Notes: generated from the sequence alone by a model not told the origin. A DNA stretch of 64,000 nucleotides from Sporanaerobacter acetigenes DSM 13106 (GCF_900130025.1 NZ_FQXR01000002.1:398023-462022), one strand, 5' to 3'. Numbered from the stretch's first letter, positions 45,832 to 55,810 are shown. A program made the numbers and translations.

Positions 45832-46129
45832 TTAAAATGCCCAAACTAGCATGAGTACTATGTGTATAATTAAAAGTATCAATGCTATTGGTGCTTGAGT
45901 TTTCATGACTCTATTTTTATCTTTTATTTCAAGTATTGCTGTAGGTACTATATTGAAATTTGCTGCCATAGGAGTGAGTGGTGTAACCGCATTCTCAAAG
46001 AAAGAGCTGCTGATATTGTTCTTATGACCATATAAATTGATAATATCTTTCCAATAGGCCAATGATTGGCAATGCGACAAAGAATACTGTCATATAACGA
46101 TTTGTCACAAAAGCCTCTCCTCCCTCCAT
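45832..46129 (-). pseudogene. Fused remnant of DUF969 and DUF979 membrane-protein genes
   Basis: On the minus strand MEGGEAFVTNRYMTVFFVAL then PIIGLLERYYQ is a DUF969 segment that stops at a TAA. In another frame IYMVIRTISAALSLRMR continues DUF969. In a third frame NAVTPLTPMAANFNIVPTAI is the C-terminus of DUF979, ending VLMLVWAF. Most of both genes has been deleted and the pieces are frameshifted. The pair normally sits beside pcp and probably makes a transporter. An 82-codon frame across the junction is not a real protein. Confidence 0.75.
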
Positions 46130-46198
46130 TGTTTTTATTTTCAATTAATTTAAATATATAATATGTGGGAATTCATTTCTGTATACTAGACTACAATT

Positions 46199-46870
46199 TC
46201 ACTTCCATTTTATATATTTTTCTAAATTTTCTATATCCCTAATGACTATTTCACCGCTCACAATGTCTATAATCTTTTCATCTTTGAATTTCTTCAATGC
46301 TCTAGTCACTGTCACCCTTGAGCAACCTATGAGTTTAGCAATTTCTTCATGAGTAAACCTTTCATTTATCTTTTTGCCTTGATCAATCTCTTCTCCTTCT
46401 TGATAATACAATCTAATAAGTGTATCTGCCACCTTGCCAACCGAATCACTAAATGCCATATTAGCCATTTGAAACATGACTATTCTAAACTTCCTTGTAA
46501 TACTGTGGATTATATCTCTATAAATATGAGGGTCCTCAAGGAGTATTTCTTCAACTATTCTTTCATCTAATATAGATATAGTACTATCTTCTAGAGCTTT
46601 TGTCACGAGCTTGGATTCTCCACCAGAAAAATAGTCCATTTCCTTAAATATTTCCCCTCCTTGAAGTAGATAAAGAATTTTTTCCTCTCCTTCCATACTG
46701 TAAATAGACTGTTTGAGATTACCACTCATTACAATACATATTACATCCCTACCGTTCATCTTAATCAAACTATTTTTAGGATATTTTCTCATCTCCCCCC
46801 TTTTCCCAATTTCTAAAAATGAGCTTCTCATTTTTTCTTGCCGCTCTAAATCAAAATACTCATCATACAT
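46199..46870 (-). CDS. Crp/Fnr-family transcriptional regulator
   Basis: A 223-residue protein with a cyclic-nucleotide-binding-like beta barrel (about 25-125) and a Crp-type winged helix (about 150-223; THEEIAKLIGCSRVTVTRAL). The ATG at 46870 has GGAGGTG six bases upstream; a frame 21 codons longer lacks one. No Cys cluster for an Fnr-type iron-sulfur centre is visible. It lies downstream of the ABC importer, separated from it by a terminator. Its ligand is unknown. Confidence 0.88.
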   Translation of the reverse strand: MYDEYFDLERQEKMRSSFLEIGKRGEMRKYPKNSLIKMNGRDVICIVMSGNLKQSIYSMEGEEKILYLLQGGEIFKEMDYFSGGESKLVTKALEDSTISILDERIVEEILLEDPHIYRDIIHSITRKFRIVMFQMANMAFSDSVGKVADTLIRLYYQEGEEIDQGKKINERFTHEEIAKLIGCSRVTVTRALKKFKDEKIIDIVSGEIVIRDIENLEKYIKWK

Positions 46871-46941
46871 CCCTTTCACCTCCAAATATTTTATATTATT
46901 TATATTATATCCTAGAAAAATACGAGTAAGCATAAAAAATT

Positions 46942-46998
46942 AAACCCTTGAAGAAAAAAATCTTCAAGGGTTTTTGGTTCTCGTTTATTCTGCAGGAA
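46942..46998. repeat. 57-bp direct repeat, left copy (contains terminator)
   Basis: AAACCCTTGAAGAAAAAAAT followed by CTTCAAGGGTTTTTGGTTCT and CGTTTATTCTGCAGGAA is identical to 50992-51048, 4050 bases away in the same orientation. It includes the terminator stem CTTGAAGA/TCTTCAAG and the last codons (-PAE-stop) of the ABC ATPase gene. Confidence 0.95.
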
Positions 46999-48025
46999 TT
47001 AAATGTATTCCTTCTTTATTAAACTTAATATACACCTTTTCACCAATTGAATATGTTTTGCTAGTAAATCTATTTAAACTATCGACTATAATTTTATCAT
47101 ATTCTTGAACTGATAAGGTATATCTTAAAATATTACCTAAATTCGACACTTTCTCTACTATTGCCTCTACTCCTCCTTTCTCAAAATATATTTCTTCAGG
47201 CCTTATCATGACTTCTATTTCTCTTTTCCCCTTGTATTCTGCTGGAATTTCTATTTGTTGGCCTAGTAGCTCTACATACTGGAAGCTTTCTCTTTTAATT
47301 GGAAGATTAAATATATTTGCTTGTCCAATAAAGTTAGCTACAAAAGAATTTAAAGGTTTATGGTATAATTCATATGGTTTTGCAATCTGCTGTACTTTTC
47401 CATCCTTCATAACCACTATTCTATCTGCTATAGCTAAAGCTTCTTCTTGATCATGTGTTACATATATACTAGTTATACCTAGCTCTTTTTGAATAGATTT
47501 TATCTCTTCCCTCATACTAGTTCTAAGCTTTTCATCTAAATTGCTTAGAGGTTCGTCAAACAACAAAAGCTCTGGTTTTATTATTAAAGCTCTTGCCAAA
47601 GCTACTCTTTGCTGTTGACCACCACTTAAATGCTGTATTTTCCTGTGTTTGTATTCTTTTAAATTTACTCTTTCCAACATATCTTCGACTAAAAAATCTA
47701 TTTCCTTGTTGCTCATTTTTCTAATTTTTAATCCATATGCTACATTTTCATATACAGACATATGAGGGAAAAGGGCATAGTTTTGAAAAACTAAAGCTGT
47801 ATTTCTCTTTTGTGGAGGAAGACTCGAAATGTCCTTGTCATCTACCAATATTTTACCACTATTATGAGGAATTAATCCTGCAGTTATCCTCAACAATGTA
47901 GTTTTTCCACAACCAGAAGGCCCTAATAGAGCAATTAATTCACCCTTATCAACAGAAAAATTAATATTATCCAATGCTTTTACATTGTCATAGTACTTGC
48001 AAATATTTTCAAATAGAATTTTCAC
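46985..48025 (-). CDS. ABC importer ATP-binding protein (iron/polyamine-type, TOBE domain)
   Basis: A 346-residue ATPase. Walker A GPSGCGKTT is at 35-43, the signature LSGGQ at 133-137, and Walker B LLLFDEP at 153-159. The C-terminal TOBE domain (from about 240) is typical of Pot/Fbp-type importers. The GTG start at 48025 overlaps the permease stop by 17 bases. Its last codons lie in the 57-bp direct repeat, so its C-terminus (HLIPAE) is shared with the nucleotidase gene end. Confidence 0.93.
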   Translation of the reverse strand: MKILFENICKYYDNVKALDNINFSVDKGELIALLGPSGCGKTTLLRITAGLIPHNSGKILVDDKDISSLPPQKRNTALVFQNYALFPHMSVYENVAYGLKIRKMSNKEIDFLVEDMLERVNLKEYKHRKIQHLSGGQQQRVALARALIIKPELLLFDEPLSNLDEKLRTSMREEIKSIQKELGITSIYVTHDQEEALAIADRIVVMKDGKVQQIAKPYELYHKPLNSFVANFIGQANIFNLPIKRESFQYVELLGQQIEIPAEYKGKREIEVMIRPEEIYFEKGGVEAIVEKVSNLGNILRYTLSVQEYDKIIVDSLNRFTSKTYSIGEKVYIKFNKEGIHLIPAE

Positions 48026-49655
48026 CTTTATCCCTCCTCATTTTAAATATATTGTCTAAATTAAAAATTAGATAAAATAGTCCTAAAAAAGCAAGGCTAG
48101 TAAAGGATAACAACAAAGACATAGCTGCGGCTGCACCTATTGTATAACCATATGTTGAAAGAAAAATCATCTGAACCGCTACCTTATTGCTAGGTATCAT
48201 CAATAAAATTATAGCACCTAATGTTACCATCCCGGAGCTAAAATTCTTCATAAAAGAATTTACAAATGCCGGTTTAAGTTGGGGCAATGTTATCCAAGCA
48301 AAAGTTCCTATTTCACCCATTCCTAAGTTAAAAGAAGCTAATTCCATACTTGGATCTATATGAGAAAGCAATGCATATCCAGTTCTTAACCCTACATTCA
48401 TAAACCTAGTGATACATATTATATATATTACGATTTTAGTCCCAATCAAAACTAAAGGTTCTTTGTTGAATGTTGTTAAATATGCCATCCCATACAATAT
48501 TCCTGGCACAGCTGCTGGCAAAGTAGCTATAAAATCGATAATTTGAGATGTTTTAAAATTCTTTCTATACATCAAATAGGACAAAAATACTCCCAACAAT
48601 GAGGATATAGAAGCTGATACAAGTGCAAGTTTAATACTGTTTCCAAAAGCACTAAAATCTCTTGTAAATATGGCCTTAAAATGATCTAATGTAAATGTGT
48701 AATCATGTCCCCATTGGACTGTAAAACCACCCATAACTATAAATAAATACTTTACACAAATCAACAGTATATATAGCATAGTTATTGCTATTAATATATA
48801 TTTTACAAACTTATTAATTCCTTTATATTCAATGTCTTCAGAACTAATCCTATCTGAAAAGTATAATCTTTTACTCACAACATATTTTTGTAGCATAAAA
48901 GCTAATAAGCAAGGGAGCAATAGAAGAGTTCCCAACAAAGCACCTGTTCTCAAATCAAATAACCCAGTTATTTCAATATAAAGTTGAGCTGCTAAGGTTC
49001 GATAAGATCCTCCTATAATTATAGGGGTGCTAAAGTCTGCCATGGATGATAAAAATATCAATAAGCTGGTATTTGTTATTTCTGGCAACATGGTTCTAAA
49101 TGTTATAGTCTTAAACACGTCCCATTCACTAGCTCCCATGTTTCTAGCAGCTTCTTCTAAACTTGGATTGATTTTGTCTATAGCACTAGATATGAGTATA
49201 TAAGCTAAGGAGATTAGACCTAAGGACTGCATGATTACTATCCCCTTAAATCCAAAAGGACTTATGGACAGACCTAACAATTTGTTGGTAATGAGTCCCC
49301 TTTTCCCAAATAACATTATATATGCAATACTACCTACAAAAGGTGGATTTATTAGTGGAGTTAGCATTAAAATTCTCAATAGTTTTCTACCTCTAAAATT
49401 GATTCTCTTCAATGTTAAAGCTGCAATAAAGCCAATTGTAGTAGAAATAATAGTCGTAGTTATGGATAAAAGCAAACTATTATTCAAAAGTTTAAGACCA
49501 TTGTTCAATTTTTCATGAGAAACTTGAAAAATACTATTTTTATCAACACTGTAGATTATTATATTTAGCATAGGATAAAGTATAAAACAAATTAAAAGTA
49601 TACTTATCAGTATATATATTATTTTAACAAAAGTTGTCGGTTTATTTTTTTCCAA
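48009..49655 (-). CDS. ABC importer permease, two permease domains fused
   Basis: A 548-residue protein with about twelve membrane helices and two binding-protein-dependent permease domains in tandem. Each has an EAA-type loop: LEEAARNMGASEWDVFKTIT near residue 170 and MELASFNLGMGEIGTFAWIT near 450. Fusions of this kind are typical of FbpB-type iron(III) and 2-aminoethylphosphonate importers. I prefer the TTG at 49655, because the GTG three codons earlier lies within the AGGTGAT site. It overlaps the ATPase gene. Confidence 0.9.
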   Translation of the reverse strand: MEKNKPTTFVKIIYILISILLICFILYPMLNIIIYSVDKNSIFQVSHEKLNNGLKLLNNSLLLSITTTIISTTIGFIAALTLKRINFRGRKLLRILMLTPLINPPFVGSIAYIMLFGKRGLITNKLLGLSISPFGFKGIVIMQSLGLISLAYILISSAIDKINPSLEEAARNMGASEWDVFKTITFRTMLPEITNTSLLIFLSSMADFSTPIIIGGSYRTLAAQLYIEITGLFDLRTGALLGTLLLLPCLLAFMLQKYVVSKRLYFSDRISSEDIEYKGINKFVKYILIAITMLYILLICVKYLFIVMGGFTVQWGHDYTFTLDHFKAIFTRDFSAFGNSIKLALVSASISSLLGVFLSYLMYRKNFKTSQIIDFIATLPAAVPGILYGMAYLTTFNKEPLVLIGTKIVIYIICITRFMNVGLRTGYALLSHIDPSMELASFNLGMGEIGTFAWITLPQLKPAFVNSFMKNFSSGMVTLGAIILLMIPSNKVAVQMIFLSTYGYTIGAAAAMSLLLSFTSLAFLGLFYLIFNLDNIFKMRRDKGENSI

Positions 49656-49699
49656 ATCTATCACCTATGATATCTAATATTTTGCCTACTTAAATGAAA

Positions 49700-49736
49700 T
49701 TTGCATGTAGAAGATTAAAGTCTTACTACATGCAAA
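49700..49736 (-). terminator. Intra-operon hairpin after the binding-protein gene
   Basis: TTTGCATGTAG/CTACATGCAAA arms lie directly past the binding-protein stop, with only a weak U-tract. Such hairpins usually stabilise the binding-protein message and reduce read-through to the permease. Confidence 0.6.
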
Positions 49737-49746
49737 CTATTATTTT

Positions 49747-50844
49747 CTATCTACCTTTTTCTTGCAACAAACTGTTCCATTTCTCAATTATTGCATCTCT
49801 GTTTTCTGCTCCAACTTTAAAATCTGATGGGAACAATTTTACATCTTTTATATCAACTATACCTTCTGGCATTTCTACATCTTCTCTAGCAACTGCTGCA
49901 TGTCTTATCTTTGCAATTTGTTCCATTCCTCTTTTTGATAATAGCCATTCAACTAAAATTTTAGCAGCTTCTTCATTTTTTGAACCTTTTACTACTGCTA
50001 CTGGTTGAGGCCACCATCCTGTCCCATCTGTTGGATAAACTAGTTTTACAAAATCATATTGTTCTTCTAATTCTCTATCCCCATCACTTGGATTGATACC
50101 AACTATTGCTTCACCATTTATAACATTTTGAGAAGGTCCGCCACCCTTTGGTGTAAAGAAAGGTACTTGGTCCATTAATTTGCTAATGTATTCCCAACCT
50201 TCTTCTTCTCCTTTACTTTGAAGAATAGCTGAAACTATATTATATGCAGTTCCTGAAGAAGCTGGGTCTGAAAGAGATACTTCGCCTTTTAAACCTTCTT
50301 GTAGAAGATCATCCCATGTTTCAGGCATTTTCAATCCTCTTTCTTCAATTAAATCTTTGTTAACGACTAAATTAACCAATGTTAAAGATGTTCCATACCA
50401 GTATCCATCTTTATCTTTCATATTGTCTGGTATGTTCTTGCCTTCTATAGAATCATAAGGCAAAAGAACATCATTACTTGCTGCATCTATAAATGCATCT
50501 GCCCCACCTGTAAACCATACATCGGCAATAACTGTATTTGCTTCTTTTTCATTTTTTAACCTTTGTAAGATTTCGCCATTACTCATAACTAAGCTTTCAA
50601 CTTTTATTCCCGTATCTTCATAAAAAACATCACAAATAGGAGCTACAATATCAGCAACACAATATACATTAAGGGTTACATCTTTGTATTTTTCTTTATC
50701 AAAGTTTTCGAAATCTATTGCTTCTGTAGTTTCTTCTTTAATTTCTTCTGCAGTTTCTGGTTCAGTTTGTTCAGTTTTCCCACAAGCTGTTAGTGACAAA
50801 ATCAAGACCAAAGCTAAAATTAGTGATAAAATTCGTTTAGACAA
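49747..50844 (-). CDS. ABC importer substrate-binding lipoprotein (iron(III)/organophosphonate type)
   Basis: A 365-residue lipoprotein: signal MSKRILSLILALVLILSLTA then CGK lipobox (Cys21), a Glu/Thr-rich linker, then a two-lobed binding protein (TLNVYCVADIVAPICDVFYE; ADVWFTGGADAFIDA; SLSDPASSGTAYNIVSAIL). The SDPASSGT block is typical of the iron(III)/2-aminoethylphosphonate group. The paired Tyr residues of true ferric-binding proteins are not obvious, so the ligand is left open. TTG start with GAGGAGG. Confidence 0.88.
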   Translation of the reverse strand: MSKRILSLILALVLILSLTACGKTEQTEPETAEEIKEETTEAIDFENFDKEKYKDVTLNVYCVADIVAPICDVFYEDTGIKVESLVMSNGEILQRLKNEKEANTVIADVWFTGGADAFIDAASNDVLLPYDSIEGKNIPDNMKDKDGYWYGTSLTLVNLVVNKDLIEERGLKMPETWDDLLQEGLKGEVSLSDPASSGTAYNIVSAILQSKGEEEGWEYISKLMDQVPFFTPKGGGPSQNVINGEAIVGINPSDGDRELEEQYDFVKLVYPTDGTGWWPQPVAVVKGSKNEEAAKILVEWLLSKRGMEQIAKIRHAAVAREDVEMPEGIVDIKDVKLFPSDFKVGAENRDAIIEKWNSLLQEKGR

Positions 50845-50991
50845 TTAAAATTACCTCCTCAATTTTATTATTATGTATATTTTTTCAACATCACAGTAAA
50901 AACTATAATAGAAAAAATTCATAGTTACAACTAATATAAACAATTTTTATAGTCATAAAAATACTCATTTATTTTATCTATAAGTACGAAA

Positions 50992-51048
50992 AAACCCTTG
51001 AAGAAAAAAATCTTCAAGGGTTTTTGGTTCTCGTTTATTCTGCAGGAA
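50992..51048. repeat. 57-bp direct repeat, right copy (contains terminator)
   Basis: Identical to 46942-46998. It contains the stop codon and last codons (-VPAE) of the nucleotidase gene and its terminator stem. The two copies bracket the whole ABC importer operon. Confidence 0.95.
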
Positions 51049-54000
51049 CAAGTATTTTTTGTCCTGGGAATATCAAGTTTGGATTTTTAAGTTTGTTGTA
51101 TTCAGCTAATCTTTGCCAAGTTGTACTAAATTTCTTTGCTATTCTCCACAATACATCGCCAGGTTTTACAACATAGGATTTTTCTTTTGCTTCTTTGCCA
51201 GGTACAACAACTGGTTTTTCTTCCTGTTTACCTTCTACAACAGTCATTCTACCTTCAACCTTCTTGTCTATAGTTCCTAATTCCTTGATATATTCCATAA
51301 CTATTTCATCAAGGCCTGGGTATTCTGCCAACACTTTCCCGTCTTTAAGCATTTCATATCCGTCTCCACCTGCAGCCATGAAGTCATTTGTAGCAAGTTT
51401 ATATGTTCTATTTATATCCAATGGTTTTCCACCTATCATTACATCAGATATTCTCTTACCTGCTTCTTTTGAAGGATCTAGCTTAAATATCATTCCACCT
51501 ACTTGTGGAAATCCTCCTGCTAGCTCTGGATATGATACTACACCATGTTCCAATGCATTTAGTATATCAATTCCTTTTACTTCTTTTAGAACTAGATAGT
51601 TTCCAAATGGTAGGACTTTGATTACATCGCCTTTTGTTATATCTCCAGTTTCTATGGAAGCTCTGATTCCACCACCATTTGTAATGGCTAGCTCTGCACC
51701 GCCTGCCTTTATCATTGCATCTGTTATGATGTTTGCAAGATTTGTTTCTCCGCCTCTTACTTGTTCTCTTTCACCATCAAGTTTAACTGCTGTCTTTCCT
51801 ACCAATACTGATAGTACTTCTTCATTTGCCTTGTCAATTTCTTCTATCAATGCTTTAATTTCTTCATCTTCTTTTGTTTCAGCAGCTTGTTCTTTAGTGA
51901 ATAAGCTTGCAGTTTTGTTAACAATCTTTCCATCTTTAAATTCCACATTTACTATACCTAAATTCTTGTCATATTCACCAGTTTGAACAATCAATGTATC
52001 TCCTACTACTTTTCCATTTTCTAATACTGTGTGGCTATGACCATCAACGATTAGGTCTATTCCCTTTACTTTTGCTGCTACATCGGAACTCTTTACATCA
52101 CTTTCTTCATCTAATCCCACATGGGATAAAGCTATGATCATATCAACTTTTTCTTTCTTCAATTCTTTTACCATTTCTTCTGCTACTTTGACAGGATCTT
52201 CTATATTTACTCCTTCAGTATTCTTTGGATTTGATTTGTATTTTGTTTCTGGAGTAGTCAAACCAAATATACCTATTTTTATACCGTCTACTTCTTTTAT
52301 TGTATAAGGTTTTAAATCCCTTGTTCCATCTTCTTTAACTACATTGGCAGCTACTATTGGGAATTCTGTCTTCTCTGATAATTCTATTAATCTATCGTAT
52401 CCATAGTTAAAGTCATGATTTCCTGGAACCATTACATCATATCCCATGGCATTCATTACCTTAACAATACTATCACCCTTTGAAACAGTAGCTATTGGAA
52501 GTCCATGTAGTGTATCTCCTGCATCTAGTAATAAAGTATTTGGATTTTCACTTCTCAATTCTTTTACTTTTGTTGCTATTTTGGCAAATCCCATTCCATC
52601 ATAATCTCCTTCTTTTAGTCTGGAATGAGTGTCATTTGTATGAACTATTGTGATTTCCTTTGGAACTTCAATATTATGTTTCTTTAGAAGTTCTTCTGGA
52701 ATCTTGCCTTGTTTTGCTAATTCATAGATGTTTAATGATTTCGTATTGACACTTCTGCCATCTTCTGATTTTGGTATTTCAATCTTTCCATCTTTAACTT
52801 GCTTTATAACATAATCTCTAAGAGGACTATTTAAATCTGCTCCAATGATTTCCCAGTTGTTATCAACTTTTGGTTCTATAGTCCCTTTTTCTCTAATATA
52901 GTCTGCAATATAGCTTCTTAAAGATTTTGGATCAGAATTAAAGTATGGTTCTCCACTTATAATTCCTTCATTCTTAAGTCCATCATATCTGTAATTATTT
53001 AGAGCTAGTTTAAATTTGTCATCATCTTTTACAGCTTTTCCTTTAAATTTAAGATCAACTATTCTTTGTCCCGCTGGTTTAGATATATCAATTTTATAAT
53101 CTACTCCTTGGAACATATCATATTTGTATCCTCTTATATTTTCATTGAAACTTATAGTTAAATCACCATCTTTGTAAGTGTTGTAATATGCTGCTGACCA
53201 TTCCATATAATTTTTGAGTTCTTTCCCAGTTATCTCAACACCTAACAAAGTATTTGGATACTTGTAAATATCAAATATACTTGCATAAGTTATATCACCT
53301 TTTTTAAGATTTGAAGTTGATTTAAACAATGCTGCTGCAGAAATATCTGCCCCTGTATACTTAAGTTGTACATCGTTTATAAGATCTATAACAGCAGTAT
53401 CTCTTATATAGCCTTCTGGTATATCATCTAATTCATTCACTGGTTGGAAATCTTCTTTTGCAGTTCCTATTACTTCAGTAATGAAAGCTAATGTGTTTTC
53501 ATGATATTTTTTCGCATGTTTTATGACTTCCTCTGAAGCTTCATAGTCTTTTACTTCTATGATATTTGATTTGCTATCTGCAACTTTCCATGTGTTTTTA
53601 TCTTTTTTAAGTTTTAAATCAAATCTAACTACTTGTCTTCCACCATCTCTTGCTCCACCTACTACAGTGTTTCCTACTTTTTCATTTACTGTTCCATGAG
53701 TATGACCAACTAATATAGCTGCAATTTCTGGACATTTTTCAATTACTTCTTTTACTCCATCATTCCCATATTCTTCATCTAGTCCAGCATGAGCTGTAGC
53801 TATAATTATATCTACTTTTTCCTTTTCTTTTAATTCTTTAACAGCTTTTTGAGCTGCAACTGCCATATTATCAAATTTAAGTTCTGTAACTTTTGAAGCA
53901 TCCCATCTTGGTATATTAGGATTTGTAAGACCTAGTATTCCAACTTTAACTCCTGCTACTTCTTTTACTATGTATGGTTTTGTAAGGTATGAACCATCTT

Positions 54001-54478
54001 TTTTGTAGGTAGCATTTGCTGCAAGTATTGGAAATTCTGCTTCTTTCTCCATCTTTTTAATAAGATCAATTCCAAAATTGAACTCATGATTTCCTAATGT
54101 CATGACATCATAGCCCATTAGATTCATGATATCAATCATTGGATGTGTTTCATCTAATTTTGTATTATATAAATCATCTGTAAGAATAGTTCCTTGAACC
54201 ATATCTCCATTGTCTAGAAGAATAGTATTTGGATTTTCTTCTCTTACCTCTTTAACTACTGAGTAAACCTTTGCAAGCCCTAAATCATCTTTTTCTTTTC
54301 CATCTTCATAAGACCAATTATAAATATTGCCATGAACATCTGTTGTTCCAAGTACAGTAATGTTCACAGCATCTCCTTCACTGGCAAATGCTATATCTTG
54401 TAGCGGTGCTACAAGTATACCTAGTACTAATGCAAAGGATAAAATAATACTAAACAGTTTTTTGTTTTTGAAACTCAT
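51035..54478 (-). CDS. Secreted double 5'-nucleotidase/cyclic phosphodiesterase with LysM anchor
   Basis: A 1147-residue secreted enzyme: signal peptide (about 1-31), metallophosphatase 1 (TVLGTTDVHGN, GNHEFNFG, GHTHG), nucleotidase C-terminal domain 1 (about 350-545), metallophosphatase 2 (about 610-860; VHTNDTHSR, GNHDFNYG, DGHSHT), nucleotidase domain 2 with ITNGGGIRASIETGDIT, and a C-terminal LysM (about 1100-1147). The order resembles YfkN of Bacillus, which acts on 2',3'-cyclic nucleotides and 5'-nucleotides. Both metal sites look complete. LysM binds peptidoglycan, so the enzyme stays on the wall. Confidence 0.93.
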   Translation of the reverse strand: MSFKNKKLFSIILSFALVLGILVAPLQDIAFASEGDAVNITVLGTTDVHGNIYNWSYEDGKEKDDLGLAKVYSVVKEVREENPNTILLDNGDMVQGTILTDDLYNTKLDETHPMIDIMNLMGYDVMTLGNHEFNFGIDLIKKMEKEAEFPILAANATYKKDGSYLTKPYIVKEVAGVKVGILGLTNPNIPRWDASKVTELKFDNMAVAAQKAVKELKEKEKVDIIIATAHAGLDEEYGNDGVKEVIEKCPEIAAILVGHTHGTVNEKVGNTVVGGARDGGRQVVRFDLKLKKDKNTWKVADSKSNIIEVKDYEASEEVIKHAKKYHENTLAFITEVIGTAKEDFQPVNELDDIPEGYIRDTAVIDLINDVQLKYTGADISAAALFKSTSNLKKGDITYASIFDIYKYPNTLLGVEITGKELKNYMEWSAAYYNTYKDGDLTISFNENIRGYKYDMFQGVDYKIDISKPAGQRIVDLKFKGKAVKDDDKFKLALNNYRYDGLKNEGIISGEPYFNSDPKSLRSYIADYIREKGTIEPKVDNNWEIIGADLNSPLRDYVIKQVKDGKIEIPKSEDGRSVNTKSLNIYELAKQGKIPEELLKKHNIEVPKEITIVHTNDTHSRLKEGDYDGMGFAKIATKVKELRSENPNTLLLDAGDTLHGLPIATVSKGDSIVKVMNAMGYDVMVPGNHDFNYGYDRLIELSEKTEFPIVAANVVKEDGTRDLKPYTIKEVDGIKIGIFGLTTPETKYKSNPKNTEGVNIEDPVKVAEEMVKELKKEKVDMIIALSHVGLDEESDVKSSDVAAKVKGIDLIVDGHSHTVLENGKVVGDTLIVQTGEYDKNLGIVNVEFKDGKIVNKTASLFTKEQAAETKEDEEIKALIEEIDKANEEVLSVLVGKTAVKLDGEREQVRGGETNLANIITDAMIKAGGAELAITNGGGIRASIETGDITKGDVIKVLPFGNYLVLKEVKGIDILNALEHGVVSYPELAGGFPQVGGMIFKLDPSKEAGKRISDVMIGGKPLDINRTYKLATNDFMAAGGDGYEMLKDGKVLAEYPGLDEIVMEYIKELGTIDKKVEGRMTVVEGKQEEKPVVVPGKEAKEKSYVVKPGDVLWRIAKKFSTTWQRLAEYNKLKNPNLIFPGQKILVPAE

Positions 54479-54666
54479 TTTTATGCCCCCTTGTTTTATT
54501 TATTAATTTAATATACTTTCTTAATAAAGTATTTCTTCTACAGATACATGAAAAAATCCTCTTTTATTTCTAAAATGTATTAAAAAAGCTTCAAGATTGT
54601 TACTAATATATAAACTTTGGGTTAATTATTTAAGTCCCTTTTATAACTATTTACCAAACTATAAGA

Positions 54667-55701
54667 TTAATCAAACAATTTCTTCAAATTTATATCATAT
54701 GGTGCTCTCACTATACCCTTTTCCGTAATTATGCCTGCGATTAATTCATGAGGCGTTACATCAAATGCTGGATTGAACACCTTTACATCTGAAGGAGCTG
54801 TTTGTTTTCCAAATCCGCATATTATCTCTTCTCTATCTCTTTCTTCTATAACGATATCTTCTCCAGTAGCTGTGTTTAAATCTATAGTAGTAGTTGGACC
54901 TGCTATGTAAAATGGAATATTGTGTGCCTTGGCAAGTAATGCTACACCATAAGTACCAATTTTGTTGGCTACATCTCCGTTGGCAGCAACACGATCGCAA
55001 CCTACTATGACTACATCAATCCATCCCTTTGCCATAACCATTGCAGCCATATTGTCTGTGATAAGAGTTACATCTACGGAAGCTTCATTTAATTCAAAAG
55101 CTGTAAGTCTTGCTCCTTGAAGTAGGGGTCTTGTCTCATCAGCAAATACTTTTATATTCCATCCCTTTTCCTTGGCAAAATAAATTGGTGCCAAAGCTGT
55201 CCCATATTTAGAAGTAGCCAATACTCCTGCATTGCAATGAGTCAAAACAGTTGAGCCATCTTTTAGCACATGAGCACCATTTTCTCCAATTTTCCTGCAA
55301 ATTTCTTCGTCTTCTCTCTGGATGGAAATAGCTTCATTTTCTAATATCTTCTTTATTTCTTCCACTGGCTTTTCCTTGTTCTCCAAGGCCTTTTTCTCCA
55401 TTCTATTTAATGCCCAAAATAGATTTACTGCTGTTGGTCTTGAAGAAGAAAGATATTCAGTGACCTTTTTTAATTCTTTATAGAAACTGTCGAAATCAAT
55501 TTCTTTTAAATCCGCTATACCCAATACAACTCCATAAGCCGCTGCAATTCCAATAGCTGGAGCTCCTCTAACTTTCAATTTCTTTATAGCGTCAAAACAT
55601 TCCTCCACTGTTTCAATAGCTATTATCTCATTTACTGTTGGCAATTTGGTCTGGTCTATAATATAAACCTTCCCATCTCTATACTCAATTGTCCTTAGCA
55701 T
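54667..55701 (-). CDS. mtnA: S-methyl-5-thioribose-1-phosphate isomerase
   Basis: A 344-residue MtnA/eIF2B-like enzyme of the methionine salvage pathway. It converts methylthioribose 1-phosphate to the ribulose form. [14 protein letters not shown] binds substrate, [20 protein letters not shown] holds the catalytic Cys, and [20 protein letters not shown] the catalytic Asp. ATG at 55701 has AAGGAGAG upstream; a 43-codon extension runs through a large palindrome and is rejected. No other mtn gene is adjacent. Confidence 0.95.
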   Translation of the reverse strand: MLRTIEYRDGKVYIIDQTKLPTVNEIIAIETVEECFDAIKKLKVRGAPAIGIAAAYGVVLGIADLKEIDFDSFYKELKKVTEYLSSSRPTAVNLFWALNRMEKKALENKEKPVEEIKKILENEAISIQREDEEICRKIGENGAHVLKDGSTVLTHCNAGVLATSKYGTALAPIYFAKEKGWNIKVFADETRPLLQGARLTAFELNEASVDVTLITDNMAAMVMAKGWIDVVIVGCDRVAANGDVANKIGTYGVALLAKAHNIPFYIAGPTTTIDLNTATGEDIVIEERDREEIICGFGKQTAPSDVKVFNPAFDVTPHELIAGIITEKGIVRAPYDINLKKLFD

Positions 55702-55719
55702 ATCATTCTCTCCTTTCCA

Positions 55720-55786
55720 GCAGAGGGACGTCATTTCGTTTGGCTGGATGTTTCCCATCCAGCCAAACGAAACGTCCCCGTGGCTG
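55720..55786. repeat. 67-bp GGGACGTTTCG-type palindrome
   Basis: Arms of about 30 bases (core GGGACGT..TTTCGTTTGGCTGGATG, in two blocks) are inverted around a five-base loop, with a few mismatches near the outer ends. It lies between the mtnA ribosome site and the upstream gene stop. It has no long U-tract, so it looks like a REP/MITE-type repeat more than a terminator. Confidence 0.75.
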
Positions 55787-55810
55787 CTTTTGTTATATAG
55801 ATATATTATA

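Noticed and set aside
45832..46080. 82-codon frame next to pcp as a small gene
   Set aside because: Its first third is out of frame DUF969 sequence and the rest is the DUF979 C-terminus; it is a junction artefact of a pseudogene.
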